A stretch of 64,000 nucleotides of DNA. Origin: Pseudomaricurvus alcaniphilus. GTDB lineage: Bacteria; Pseudomonadota; Gammaproteobacteria; Pseudomonadales; Cellvibrionaceae. The stretch is from contig NZ_JAAOIX010000002.1 of assembly GCF_011440395.1 (NCBI RefSeq), positions 434,001-498,000 of the forward strand, read 5' to 3'. Shown piece after piece: positions 7,829-16,708 of the stretch; within the stretch, counting starts at the first letter, position 1, and each line of letters starts with the position of its first letter. The notes beneath the pieces are model-generated. The model made no database searches, was not told the origin of the DNA, and saw only the letters and a program-made list of their open reading frames with translations. The translations under genes were made by a program, and so were the position numbers.

Positions 7829-10800
7829 TTAACGCGGCATAAAGGCCACGCTTGCCAGGTTTTCCAGCGACGCAGGTTTATCGATGTGATAACCCTGGGC
7901 GTAATCAACGCCCAGGGTTTGCAAGTGGTCAAGAATGTCCTGGGATTCAACAAACTCGGCGATTGTCTTGAGGCCCATTTCGTGGCCAATGGTGTTGATT
8001 GCCTGCACCATTACGCTGTCGACGCTGTTATTGTGAATGTCCTTGATAAACGAGCCGTCGATTTTCAGGTAGTCCACCGGCAGGGTCTTGAGGTAACCGA
8101 ACGACGACAGGCCTGCGCCGAAATCGTCGAGGGCAAATTTACAGCCTTTGTTTTTCAGTGCGCGAAAAAACTTGCGCGCCGATTCCAGGTTACTGATTGC
8201 GGCCGTCTCGGTTATTTCGAAGCACACCTTGTTGCCGGGCACCTTGTAGCGATCAAAAAAGCCCATGATTTCCCGCAGACAGGTGTCATCGCTGATTGAT
8301 GGGCCGGAAATGTTGAGCGCGCACAAATAGAAATCATCGCCCGCTCGCGCGGCGTTATCCCCGATCCAGGCGAGGGCATTCTTCAGCACCCAAAGGTCGA
8401 TCTCCTGGATCAGGTTGTAGCGTTCCGCCGCCGGTATAAAGGCACCCGGCGGGATAATGCTGCCGTCGTCATCGATCATGCGCACGAACATCTCAATATG
8501 CTTGAGCTGGCCTTGAGCAGGGTCAACCGGGACGATGGACTGGTAAAACAGGCGAAATTTATCGAAGTCCAGGGCATGGCGTATCTTCGATACCCATTGG
8601 ATCTGGCCGCGGCGTATCGCCATCTCCTTGTCGTCGGGTTCGTACAGGTTGACCCGGTTCCTGCCCTGGTCCTTGGCGGCGTAACAGGCCGAGTCTGCCA
8701 GGCTGAGCAGCTTCGGCAGGTTGGGTGAGTGGGCGTTGATCTGCACCAGGCCGATACTGACGCCAATCGCGAAGTGGCGACCCTGCCAGGGAAAACGAAA
8801 TTGCTGGATTGCCTGTCGAATATTCTCGCCGATTTCGAGTGCTTTTTGTTGCGGGCAGTTGTGCAGCAGTATGCCAAATTCGTCGCCGCCGAGACGCGCA
8901 ATGGTATCCCCCGAGCGCAGCTGTTCCGCGATCACCGTGGCCACCTGGCGCAACAACTCGTCGCCGGCCACGTGGCCACAGGAGTCATTGACCAGCTTGA
9001 ACTGGTCCAGGTCCAGGTAACCGAGGATATGTTGCTGTTCTTTACCTTGCTGCAAGGACTTGGCATTTTCAATCAGGTTGGCGGCAATCTTCTCAAACCC
9101 GGTGCGGTTAAACAGCCCGGTCAAGGCGTCGTGGGTGGCCTGGTGGGACAGCTGCTTTTGCATGTTCCGCGTCGAGCTGACATCGTGGAACACAATAATG
9201 CAGCCAAATACGTGGCCCTTGCGATTCTTGATGGGCGCGGCGGTATGGGTAATGGCGTGGTCGTCGCCGTTGCGGTTGAACAAGACGGTATTATCCGCTT
9301 CGACACGAATTGTTTGCCCGGACAGGGCCTTGCGCAACATCACCGCGCTGGTCACCGAGGTGGGAAGTAGCAGCTGAAAAACATCGACACAGGGCTGTCC
9401 AGTCGCCTGCTCCTGGGTCCAGCCGGTGAGTTGCTCGGCGGCACTGTTGAGATAAACAACTCGCCCGGATTGGTCAGTGGTAATCACGCCGTCTGCGATG
9501 GAAGACAGGGTTACCAGCGCCTGTTCTTTTTCGCGGTACAGTTGCTCCTCCACACGCCGTTTTTCGTGGATATCGCGGCACAAAGCGGTGTATTGAGTGG
9601 TGCCGTTAATCAGGCCTTTGGTGAGTGTCACTTCCATATAAAACGGGTCTGACTGAAAACGCTTGCCCAGGATCTCCCGGGGCTGGTTCAGTGGAATCTG
9701 GTTGATAGCGATCGCATCCGTATCGGTAATATTGACCAATTTTGTCACGGATTGCCCGATCGCATTGTGGGCGGGGAGGCCGAAAATGACTTCCGCCCCC
9801 GGGTTGAAACTGGTCAGCAATCCGTCTTCGCCAAAGGTCACAATGGCGTCGCGAATGTCGTGCACTATGGCGCGGGTTTGGTTGACGGCATCGGCCAGGG
9901 CGTTCATGACACGGTTGTAACCGGCGGCGATTTGGCCCACCTCGGTAAAGGGTTCGACCGGCACGCGGTGGTCCAGGTCGACGGTTTGTTGTTGCACATC
10001 CATCGAGCGCAGCAAGTCGATCAAGTCGGTGCGGGCGCCGTGCTCCGAGACATTCAGGCCGTCTTGTTCATCTTCCGCACTTACCCGCAATGGACTGATG
10101 CGATTGATGATGGATATTCCGGCCAGTGCCACCAGGAACGACCACAATCCTATGCTGATAATGCCCTGCAACTGCACCTGCAGTTGCTCGAGCGTTGAAA
10201 GCCCGGTGCCAAGTACGGCAGGATCGCCAAAGATTGCCACTGCCAGCGTGCCCCAGATTCCAGCCCCAAGGTGCACCGGCACAGCACCGATGGCGTCATC
10301 CAGCTGATGCTTCAGCATCCAGGAATCTACCGCGACCATCACCAAAGCGCCCACGGCTCCAATCAGAACGGCCTCGCCGGAGCTTACCGCGTGGCAGTTG
10401 GCCGTGATGGCCACCAGGCCGGCAAGGCACCCGTTGAGCGGCACGAACCATTCGTTGCCGGGTATGTTCTTCTTGTAGCGCAAGAGCAGGTAGGCCGCTA
10501 TGGCGCCACTTACCGCCGCCAGTATGGTATTCAGGATAATGCCTGGCACCTGGGAGTTCAGGGCCAGTGTGCTGCCGCCGTTAAAGCCGATCCAACCGAC
10601 CACGAAAAACAGAACCCCGAGACAGGCGAGTGGCGCGTTGCTGGCGGGGATAGCTTGCAGCTCGCCGTCGACGAAACGCCCCTGCCTCGCCCCCACCACC
10701 AGCACCGCCGCCAGGGCGACCCAGCCACCGACACTGTGCACCACCGTTGACCCGGCGAAGTCGACGAAGCCCCTTGCGCTCAACCAGCCCTGCTGCTCAA

Positions 10801-11239
10801 GTATCAGCCCACCCCAGGCCCAATGCCCGGAAAAGGGGTAGATAAGGGTCACCGTCAGCACACAAATTAACAAGTAACCGCTAAACCTGACGCGCTCGGC
10901 AACGGCGCCGGAAACGATGGTGACGGCGGTGGTGCAAAACATGGCCTGGAACAGGAAAAATGCCGCAGTCCAGGCATCGCCCTGGCCTAGGTCGGGAGCA
11001 AAGAAGTCCGTACCAATCAGGCCCTGGAAGGAGCCGCCAAACATCAGGCCAAACCCCAGCAACCAGAAAAGAAAGACCGCAACGGCGAAATCTGCCGCGT
11101 TTTTCATGGCGACATTGATGGCATTTTTGGATCGGGTAACCCCGGACTCCAGGCACAAGAAACCGGCCTGCATCAGGAAAACCAGCACCCCGCATAACGT
11201 AATCCAGAGAATATCGAGGAGAATACCGTGTGTTTGCAT
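7829..11239 (-). CDS. Ammonium transporter-PAS-GGDEF-EAL fusion
   Basis: About 1136 residues from ATG at 11239; a GTG at 11266 in the same frame is also possible. Residues 1-400 are a full Amt/Rh-type ammonium channel (LVFLMQAGFLCLESG, GGWVALAAV, VHLGAGIWGTLA). A HAMP-like linker, two PAS domains, a GGDEF domain with intact LGGDEFGIL and an EAL domain follow. In the EAL domain the signature is EMFVRM rather than EALLRW, but the metal and catalytic residues look kept (ITET, ALDDFGAGLSSFGYL, LKIDG, AEFVES, YAQGYH). Both c-di-GMP synthesis and breakdown are therefore possible. The layout implies a transceptor coupling external ammonium to c-di-GMP levels at the inner membrane. No GlnK gene adjoins it. 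Function of the parts is known; the coupling is inferred. Confidence 0.9.
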   Translation of the reverse strand: MQTHGILLDILWITLCGVLVFLMQAGFLCLESGVTRSKNAINVAMKNAADFAVAVFLFWLLGFGLMFGGSFQGLIGTDFFAPDLGQGDAWTAAFFLFQAMFCTTAVTIVSGAVAERVRFSGYLLICVLTVTLIYPFSGHWAWGGLILEQQGWLSARGFVDFAGSTVVHSVGGWVALAAVLVVGARQGRFVDGELQAIPASNAPLACLGVLFFVVGWIGFNGGSTLALNSQVPGIILNTILAAVSGAIAAYLLLRYKKNIPGNEWFVPLNGCLAGLVAITANCHAVSSGEAVLIGAVGALVMVAVDSWMLKHQLDDAIGAVPVHLGAGIWGTLAVAIFGDPAVLGTGLSTLEQLQVQLQGIISIGLWSFLVALAGISIINRISPLRVSAEDEQDGLNVSEHGARTDLIDLLRSMDVQQQTVDLDHRVPVEPFTEVGQIAAGYNRVMNALADAVNQTRAIVHDIRDAIVTFGEDGLLTSFNPGAEVIFGLPAHNAIGQSVTKLVNITDTDAIAINQIPLNQPREILGKRFQSDPFYMEVTLTKGLINGTTQYTALCRDIHEKRRVEEQLYREKEQALVTLSSIADGVITTDQSGRVVYLNSAAEQLTGWTQEQATGQPCVDVFQLLLPTSVTSAVMLRKALSGQTIRVEADNTVLFNRNGDDHAITHTAAPIKNRKGHVFGCIIVFHDVSSTRNMQKQLSHQATHDALTGLFNRTGFEKIAANLIENAKSLQQGKEQQHILGYLDLDQFKLVNDSCGHVAGDELLRQVATVIAEQLRSGDTIARLGGDEFGILLHNCPQQKALEIGENIRQAIQQFRFPWQGRHFAIGVSIGLVQINAHSPNLPKLLSLADSACYAAKDQGRNRVNLYEPDDKEMAIRRGQIQWVSKIRHALDFDKFRLFYQSIVPVDPAQGQLKHIEMFVRMIDDDGSIIPPGAFIPAAERYNLIQEIDLWVLKNALAWIGDNAARAGDDFYLCALNISGPSISDDTCLREIMGFFDRYKVPGNKVCFEITETAAISNLESARKFFRALKNKGCKFALDDFGAGLSSFGYLKTLPVDYLKIDGSFIKDIHNNSVDSVMVQAINTIGHEMGLKTIAEFVESQDILDHLQTLGVDYAQGYHIDKPASLENLASVAFMPR

Positions 11240-11371
11240 CAAATCAGCCCGTGCCAGCGTAACCACTAAATAATGAGAATAGCAGTTGGGGCGAGTCTTG
11301 CTTTGACGGGAGCAATATTACCCTGCCAGGCACCGGGGGCCGGATAAGCAACCGCAAACCGGGCGTCTTGG

Positions 11372-12994
11372 TCAGGCGGCTAAAAAACCATGCAGCGCCT
11401 TGAGCATGATCGGCCAGGCCGGTTCGTGATTGAGGATCAGGTGGTTGCTGCTCGGCAGTGGCAGGAAGCGCGCATTGGGGATGTCCGCGGCCAGTTTCTT
11501 GCCCTGCTTGATGGGAATAAACGGGTCGCTCTGCGGGTGCATGACCAGGGTCGGGGTGCGCACTTGACCGGTGTAGGCGCTGATATCGACGCTGCCCATA
11601 AATTCCTGCACCCGCACGGCGTTTTCCGGCGAGCTGGAACAGCGCTGTAATTCATTGAGGGAATGCAGGTGCTCCTGGGTGGCATCGGGAATCAACAGGG
11701 TGGAAAACAGCTGGCGATAGGCCGGGGTAGCCTTGCCCCACCCCTTGCGTGTCATATGGGCAAACGTATCCGCCACCCGGTCCAGGGTCGCGCTGCGATT
11801 GCGCCAACCCCGCTCGAGACCACTGAGCAGCACCATGCGCTCGACCCGCTCCGGGTGGCGAGCCGCGTAGACGGTGGCGATGGCGGCGCCCTGGCAGATG
11901 CCAAAGAGCCTAAAGTGCGGCAGGTCGGCGGCGTCAACCACGGCTTCGAGATCGGCCACATAGGAATCCAGTGAGGTGTCGTCCACATCCCAATCCGACA
12001 ACCCCATACCGCGCTGGTCGTAGCGCAGCAGGCGGTATTTTTGCGTCAGCTCGTCGATTAACGGCCGCCACACCGGGCTCTGGGCACTCTCCTGCAAGTG
12101 GGTCAGCCAGTTGCCGGTCATGACCAATACCGGCTTCGAATTGCCCAGCTCGGCAAAGGCGATGTTGACGCCATCAAAGGACTTGCAGTAGCGCACCTCC
12201 TGCACCAACTCAGGGTAATCGCCATGGCCGCGGGGCTGGGACAACACCAGTCTTTGTGCGCCGGGCAACTCTTCACCGGCCAGCAGGCAGCGCTGCAGGT
12301 TTTGCAATTCCGCGCTCGGCTGCAAACCCAGCTCGCTGTGCAACAATTCAGCGCAGGCAGCGTATTGGCGCAGCGCCTCATTGCGGCGGCCCTGCATGGC
12401 GTAATACAGCATTAAGGCGCGGTGGCCCGCCTCCGCCAGCGCGTCCACTTCCACCAGTGACTCGGCGATGGGGATGCCACGCTCAACATCCCCGGCCTGC
12501 AGATAGTGGTCACAGAGCCGGATCAGGGCACTGACCGCCAGGTCGCGCAGGCGGCGGCGCTCGATAATGGCCCAATCCTCGAACTCGTTGTCGCGCAGGG
12601 AAAAACCGGCGAGGAAATCGCCGCGGTAGAGGTCAGTAACCCGGGACTGTTCGTCGATGGAGTCGGCAACGGCAACCTGTTGCAGTTGCACCGCATCCAC
12701 CTCGACCCGCGCCGGGTCCAGCGCGATCTGGCTGCCGCTGGCCCGCAAGATGGCGTTGTCCTCGCCCAGCAGCTTGCGCAGTTCCGACAGCGTCTGGCGC
12801 AGGCTGGCACGGCCCTGCTCCTCGGCGCTGCGGCTCCAGAGGGTGGCGGCGACCTGTTCGCGGGTGCGATGCATATGCGGCGCCATGGCCAGCAGCACCA
12901 GCAGGGCGAGGGCCTTGCGGGAAGAGAATTCAATGGCGCGGCCATCTGTCCACTGGCATTCACAGCCGCCCAGCAATTGCACACGAATGTTCAT
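11372..12994 (-). CDS. BTAD/SARP-type regulator fused to alpha/beta hydrolase
   Basis: About 540 residues. The ATG at 12994 is preferred because AGGAGG lies nine bases upstream; a GTG three codons earlier is in frame. Residues 1-95 form an OmpR/SARP-like winged helix (FSSRKALALLVLLAMA, LRQTLSELRKLLG). Residues about 95-240 are a bacterial transcriptional activator (BTAD) helical repeat. Residues about 285-540 are an alpha/beta hydrolase with YDQRGMGLSD, acid region HPQSDPFI and histidine in PSSNHLILNH. The nucleophile elbow reads GICQG, so cysteine replaces the usual serine. It could be a ligand-sensing domain or a thiol-type hydrolase. It is single and divergent from a small secreted-protein gene at 13172, a possible target. 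Ligand and regulon are unknown. Confidence 0.85.
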   Translation of the reverse strand: MNIRVQLLGGCECQWTDGRAIEFSSRKALALLVLLAMAPHMHRTREQVAATLWSRSAEEQGRASLRQTLSELRKLLGEDNAILRASGSQIALDPARVEVDAVQLQQVAVADSIDEQSRVTDLYRGDFLAGFSLRDNEFEDWAIIERRRLRDLAVSALIRLCDHYLQAGDVERGIPIAESLVEVDALAEAGHRALMLYYAMQGRRNEALRQYAACAELLHSELGLQPSAELQNLQRCLLAGEELPGAQRLVLSQPRGHGDYPELVQEVRYCKSFDGVNIAFAELGNSKPVLVMTGNWLTHLQESAQSPVWRPLIDELTQKYRLLRYDQRGMGLSDWDVDDTSLDSYVADLEAVVDAADLPHFRLFGICQGAAIATVYAARHPERVERMVLLSGLERGWRNRSATLDRVADTFAHMTRKGWGKATPAYRQLFSTLLIPDATQEHLHSLNELQRCSSSPENAVRVQEFMGSVDISAYTGQVRTPTLVMHPQSDPFIPIKQGKKLAADIPNARFLPLPSSNHLILNHEPAWPIMLKALHGFLAA

Positions 12995-13171
12995 CCCTAC
13001 CACCTCCTGCCATAAGCACCGGCGTGTAACCCCATGCTATGCCTTTTGCTGCGCAATGACAGCTCCCGCTGATCGCTTTTTACGTTTTTTTCACGCTCCC
13101 CACAGTGGCTTTTCACGCCCTGCTGACACCCGCAATGGCATCCTGACCACAGCTCAACCGGAGGACTAATC

Positions 13172-13543
13172 ATGAACACTCACACACAACATCATTTCCA
13201 GCCCCATCGTTTCCAGACCCGCCCCTTTGTCGCCAGCCTGATTCTGTGGGCGAGCACCGCCACTACCGCCCTGGCCGGCGGCGACTTCCGCAGCGAAGAC
13301 GACGCCTACGAGGCCTGTCGCGAACGGATCAAGCACGAATGGACTCAACCAGGGTTGCACAGCTTCGAACGCCACTACGCGCGCAACCCGCGCCAGGCCA
13401 GGGAAGACTATGTGTTCTGGATCAATTCCAGGGTGCACGACCTGGATACTGGTGAAGTACAGCAGCTGCGCAGTCGCTGCCAGTCCGGGGGTTTTGGACT
13501 GGTCGCGGATCTGCAGACTGAGCCGGGCCGCTGGTCGTTCTAA
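13172..13543 (+). CDS. Small secreted protein of unknown function
   Basis: A 123-residue product with GGAGGA seven bases before the ATG. Residues 1-36 include a basic/His-rich start and a hydrophobic stretch ending ATTALAGG, consistent with a Sec signal peptide with a long n-region. The mature part is charged and contains two cysteines (EACRERI and RSRCQSGG) that could form a disulfide. I do not recognise a family. It is divergent from the BTAD-hydrolase regulator and followed about 100 bp later by an intrinsic terminator, so it is likely a single-gene unit. Confidence 0.75.
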   Translation: MNTHTQHHFQPHRFQTRPFVASLILWASTATTALAGGDFRSEDDAYEACRERIKHEWTQPGLHSFERHYARNPRQAREDYVFWINSRVHDLDTGEVQQLRSRCQSGGFGLVADLQTEPGRWSF

Positions 13544-13640
13544 AGCGGTCTGGGATTGGCGCCGGGCAAGGTTTGCCAGAACGACATGATGGATACAACA
13601 GCGGCGTATTAAATCGATAGCCGTGGCGTCGCAAAGTAAA

Positions 13641-13675
13641 AGAGCAGTGATGCAATCGTCACTGCTCTTTCTGTT
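13641..13675 (+). terminator. Rho-independent terminator
   Basis: AGAGCAGTGA (13641-13650) and TCACTGCTCT (13659-13668) form a perfect 10-bp stem with an 8-base loop, followed by a T-rich run. A-T pairs flanking the stem can extend it. It would end transcription from the small secreted-protein gene at 13172. Confidence 0.85.
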
Positions 13676-13788
13676 TTCATCCCCGCACTTATTGTCAGCC
13701 CCGCGCCGGCATTGCAGCGGCGTGCTCTGCAGGGTTAAGCTGGATCAAACCCATCCCATCAACCACCCGATAAAAACAGAGAACGCCT

Positions 13789-14037
13789 ATGATCACCATG
13801 GCACAGTTAACGGAATTATTAGGCTGGGCAGCTGTAATCAATATTGCTTATCTTCTTTTGGCGACCCTGGTTGTTGTGTGTATGAAAGGCACAATAACGT
13901 CGATTCACAGCAAACTGTTTGCGCTGGACGAAAAGGAGTTGAGCTCCAGCTATTTTGATTTTCTCGGCTCTTACAAAGTGATGACGCTGGTTTTTATGGT
14001 CGCGCCTTATCTCGCCCTAAAAATTATGGGCCACTAG
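13789..14037 (+). CDS. DUF6868-type small membrane protein
   Basis: An 82-residue protein with two transmembrane helices, at about 8-30 (LLGWAAVINIAYLLLATLVV) and 60-80 (VMTLVFMVAPYLALKIMG), joined by a loop with HSKLFALDEKELSSSYF. The pattern of GW, IN, H.LF.L and YK...F...PYLAL matches DUF6868 proteins common in marine gammaproteobacteria. Function is unknown. ATG at 13789 or at 13798 could start it; only a weak GAGAA site is visible. Its stop is 10 bp from the convergent pstB stop. Confidence 0.75.
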   Translation: MITMAQLTELLGWAAVINIAYLLLATLVVVCMKGTITSIHSKLFALDEKELSSSYFDFLGSYKVMTLVFMVAPYLALKIMGH

Positions 14038-14047
14038 CGACAAGTAA

Positions 14048-14899
14048 CTAGCCGCTGGCTCCGGACACATAGGCCGCGGTCAACGCGTGGCCCGGGGTTT
14101 CAAACAATTGCTGGCACTGGCCGAACTCGATCAGTTTACCCACTCGCTCTTTCATCCAGAAAAACGCGGCGTAATTGGCGACCCGGCGCGCCTGGGCCAA
14201 ATTGTGGGTGACGATGACGACGGTGTAGCGGCCGCGCAGGCGCTGGATCAGTTCTTCCACCACCGCCGCGGCAATGGGGTCGAGGGCACTGCAGGGTTCG
14301 TCCATCAGCAGGATTTCCGGTTCCAGTACCAGCGCGCGGGCGATGCACAGCCGCTGTTGCTGGCCGCCGGACAGGGACAGCGCCGAGGCCTGCAGCCGAT
14401 CGGCCACCTCGTCCCAGAGGCCGACATCGCGCAGGGCGGTTTCGATCTTGTGGGCGCGCAGTTGCTTGTCGCGCACGCCGTGCTCTTTTAACGGCAGTTC
14501 CAGGTTGCGCTGGATCGACAGGGGAAACGGGTTGGGTTTCTGAAAGATCATGCCGATGCGACGGCGCAGCGTCAGCACATCCACAGGAGCACCGAGTAAT
14601 TCCTGGCCGTCGAACAACACCTGGCCGCTGAGGCGGGCAGCGGGGGCCAGTTCGATCAGCTTGTTCAGGCTGGAGAGAAAACTGGTTTTGCCACACCCGG
14701 AAGGCCCGATCAGGGCGGTGATGCAACCCTGGAAAATATCCAGCGAGACATTATCCAGTACCGACTGTTGGCCGTAGGCCACCGACAGGTTGCGCACCTG
14801 CAGGTGCGGCACTGGCTCACAGCAGGGTGTGCCTTCGCGGATTTCCCCCAGCGTGTAGGGGCCGCTATTTACAAGGGTTTTATCACTTTCGGCTTTCAT
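14048..14899 (-). CDS. pstB: Phosphate ABC transporter ATPase PstB
   Basis: A 283-residue ABC ATPase that energises phosphate import. Walker A is GPSGCGKTS, the Q-loop FQKPNPFP is the PstB-type form, the signature is LSGGQQQR and Walker B is ILLMDEPCSALDP. The H-loop is VTHNLAQARR. PstB is usually near 255-260 residues; the extra 30 are at the N-terminus before HLQVRNLSVAYG. The start overlaps the pstA stop by 4 bp, indicating translational coupling. It ends the probable arsS-to-pstB operon. No phoU follows, unlike many pst operons. Confidence 0.95.
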   Translation of the reverse strand: MKAESDKTLVNSGPYTLGEIREGTPCCEPVPHLQVRNLSVAYGQQSVLDNVSLDIFQGCITALIGPSGCGKTSFLSSLNKLIELAPAARLSGQVLFDGQELLGAPVDVLTLRRRIGMIFQKPNPFPLSIQRNLELPLKEHGVRDKQLRAHKIETALRDVGLWDEVADRLQASALSLSGGQQQRLCIARALVLEPEILLMDEPCSALDPIAAAVVEELIQRLRGRYTVVIVTHNLAQARRVANYAAFFWMKERVGKLIEFGQCQQLFETPGHALTAAYVSGASG

Positions 14900-15789
14900 G
14901 AGTTGAGAATCCTCCGGCTAAGCCAGCGCTCCGCCAGCCATTGGGCGAGCGTGTTCAGTACCACAATTAAACCAATCAGGATCAGCGCCGAGGCGTAGGC
15001 GGCGCCATCGCCACCACTGACGTTCATGGACAGATCGTAAATATGCACCGCCAGCGCGCGGCCGGAATCCAGCAGCGAGCCCGGCATGCGGTCGACGTAA
15101 CCACTGGTAAAAATCAGCGCCGCGGTTTCCGCTGTAGCGCGGCCAATGCCGAGAATCAACCCGGCGACAATGGCCGGCGCCGCCGCCGGTAACAGTATGT
15201 GCCAGATGGCACTCGTGCGGCTCATGCCCAGCGCCAAGGCACCGCGGCGCCAGTCGTTGTTCACCATGCTCAAACCCGCTTCACAGGTGCGAATAAACAC
15301 CGGCAGGATCATGCAGGCCAGGGTCAAACCACCGGCCAGCAGGGAAAAGCCCAGGCCCAGGTAGAGGCTAAAAAAGGCGTTGCCAAACAGGCCGTAGACA
15401 ATGGACGGCACCCCGGCCAACACATCGAGGGTCAGGCGAATGCTGTTGGCAAAGCGACCACCGCGGCGGGTAAATTCCGCCAGCCACACCGCCACTGCCA
15501 GCCCCAGCGGTACCGCCGCGGCCAGTGCCACCAGCAGAATCAGCAGGGTGGAAACCAGGATCGGGCCGATACCGCCGCGGCGCCCGGCGTCCTCCGGGGC
15601 GGCCACGATAAACTCCCAGGACAGGTGGGAGAGCCCCATCACCAGCACATCGCCCAGCACCCACAACAGCATCGCCACCACCAGCGCCGCCGCGCCCCAG
15701 ACCAGCAGGGTAAAAAGCCGCTCAGCTATTGTTCCGGCAGCCGTGCTTGCATCCTCCAAACCCCGCTTCGCCATTACCCGCTCATTCAT
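14896..15789 (-). CDS. pstA: Phosphate ABC transporter permease PstA
   Basis: About 297 residues with six hydrophobic helices and the permease EAA-type loop (LALGMSRTSAIWHILLPAAA). The ATG at 15789 overlaps the pstC stop (ATGAATGA arrangement) and is preferred; an upstream ATG at 15819 lies inside pstC and has no ribosome site. Motifs GVPSIVYGLFG and GRATAETAALIFT are typical of PstA. With PstC it forms the membrane channel for phosphate delivered by PstS. Confidence 0.93.
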   Translation of the reverse strand: MNERVMAKRGLEDASTAAGTIAERLFTLLVWGAAALVVAMLLWVLGDVLVMGLSHLSWEFIVAAPEDAGRRGGIGPILVSTLLILLVALAAAVPLGLAVAVWLAEFTRRGGRFANSIRLTLDVLAGVPSIVYGLFGNAFFSLYLGLGFSLLAGGLTLACMILPVFIRTCEAGLSMVNNDWRRGALALGMSRTSAIWHILLPAAAPAIVAGLILGIGRATAETAALIFTSGYVDRMPGSLLDSGRALAVHIYDLSMNVSGGDGAAYASALILIGLIVVLNTLAQWLAERWLSRRILNS

Positions 15790-16708
15790 ACACAGAACCC
15801 CGCGGCGCGCGCTGCACAACCCGCGCCGCCAGCCAGGCCAGCAGCAACACCAGCAGGGTCAGCAGCAGGCCGGAGGCGAACAGGCCGGCGCGATGCAGGT
15901 CGGTGGCGTAGGCCATTTCCAGGGCGATATTGGCGGTCAGGGCCCGCACCGGGGCAAACAGACTGCTCGGGTTTTGCACCACGTTGCCAGCCACCATCAG
16001 CACCGCCATGGTTTCCCCCAGGGCGCGAACGGCGGCCAGCAGCGCACCGCTGACAATCCCGGCCCGGGCCGCCGGAATGGCCACCCGCAGGATCTGGCCT
16101 TTGCGGCTGATGCCCAGGGCCGCCGCCCCCGCCAGCAAGTCCGCCGGCAGCGCCGCCAGCGCCGCGGCACTGGTCAGGGCCACGGTGGGCAAAATCATCA
16201 GCGCCAGCACCAGGATCGCGGCCAGCAAGCTGGCGCCGGGCGGTTGCCAGCTGGCAATCAGTGGCACCAGTTGGGTCAGGCCCCAGAGCCCGAATACCAC
16301 CGAGGGAATCCCGGCCAACAGGTTGAGTAGCAGGCGATAGCCAGCGGCCAGCTTCGGCGGCGCGTAGAAACGCACAAACACGGCACTGGCCAGGCCCAGC
16401 GGAAGGGCCAGCACTATGGCCCCCAGGGTCACGGCCAGTGAGGCCCACACCATGGGCGCAATGCCGAACTGGCCCTCCAGCGGATACCAGCCGGAGTCGC
16501 GGATAAACGCCCGCCAGCCACCGCTGCCCAGCAGCGGCCAGGCCTCCAACAACAGGAAGCCGAGAATCAGCACCAATAACAAGGCACAGCCGCCGGCCAG
16601 CAGCGCCAACAGGCGGGCCAGGTTGCGGTCGGTGCGCGCCGCCCCCCCGTTAAGGTGCGACGAAGAATTGTGCGCTGATAAGGTCACGGACTGACTCGGA
16701 TTGGGCAA
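15782..16708 (-). CDS. pstC: Phosphate ABC transporter permease PstC
   Basis: A 308-residue inner-membrane permease with about six helices. Family marks are LAGIPSVVFGLWGL, the EAA loop ALGISRKGQILRVAIPAA and ALGETMAVLMVAGN. The first start overlaps the 3' end of pstS by 59 bp; an in-frame GTG at 16687 would shorten this overlap. The overlap indicates tight coupling within pstSCAB. Confidence 0.93.
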   Translation of the reverse strand: MPNPSQSVTLSAHNSSSHLNGGAARTDRNLARLLALLAGGCALLLVLILGFLLLEAWPLLGSGGWRAFIRDSGWYPLEGQFGIAPMVWASLAVTLGAIVLALPLGLASAVFVRFYAPPKLAAGYRLLLNLLAGIPSVVFGLWGLTQLVPLIASWQPPGASLLAAILVLALMILPTVALTSAAALAALPADLLAGAAALGISRKGQILRVAIPAARAGIVSGALLAAVRALGETMAVLMVAGNVVQNPSSLFAPVRALTANIALEMAYATDLHRAGLFASGLLLTLLVLLLAWLAARVVQRAPRGSVYE

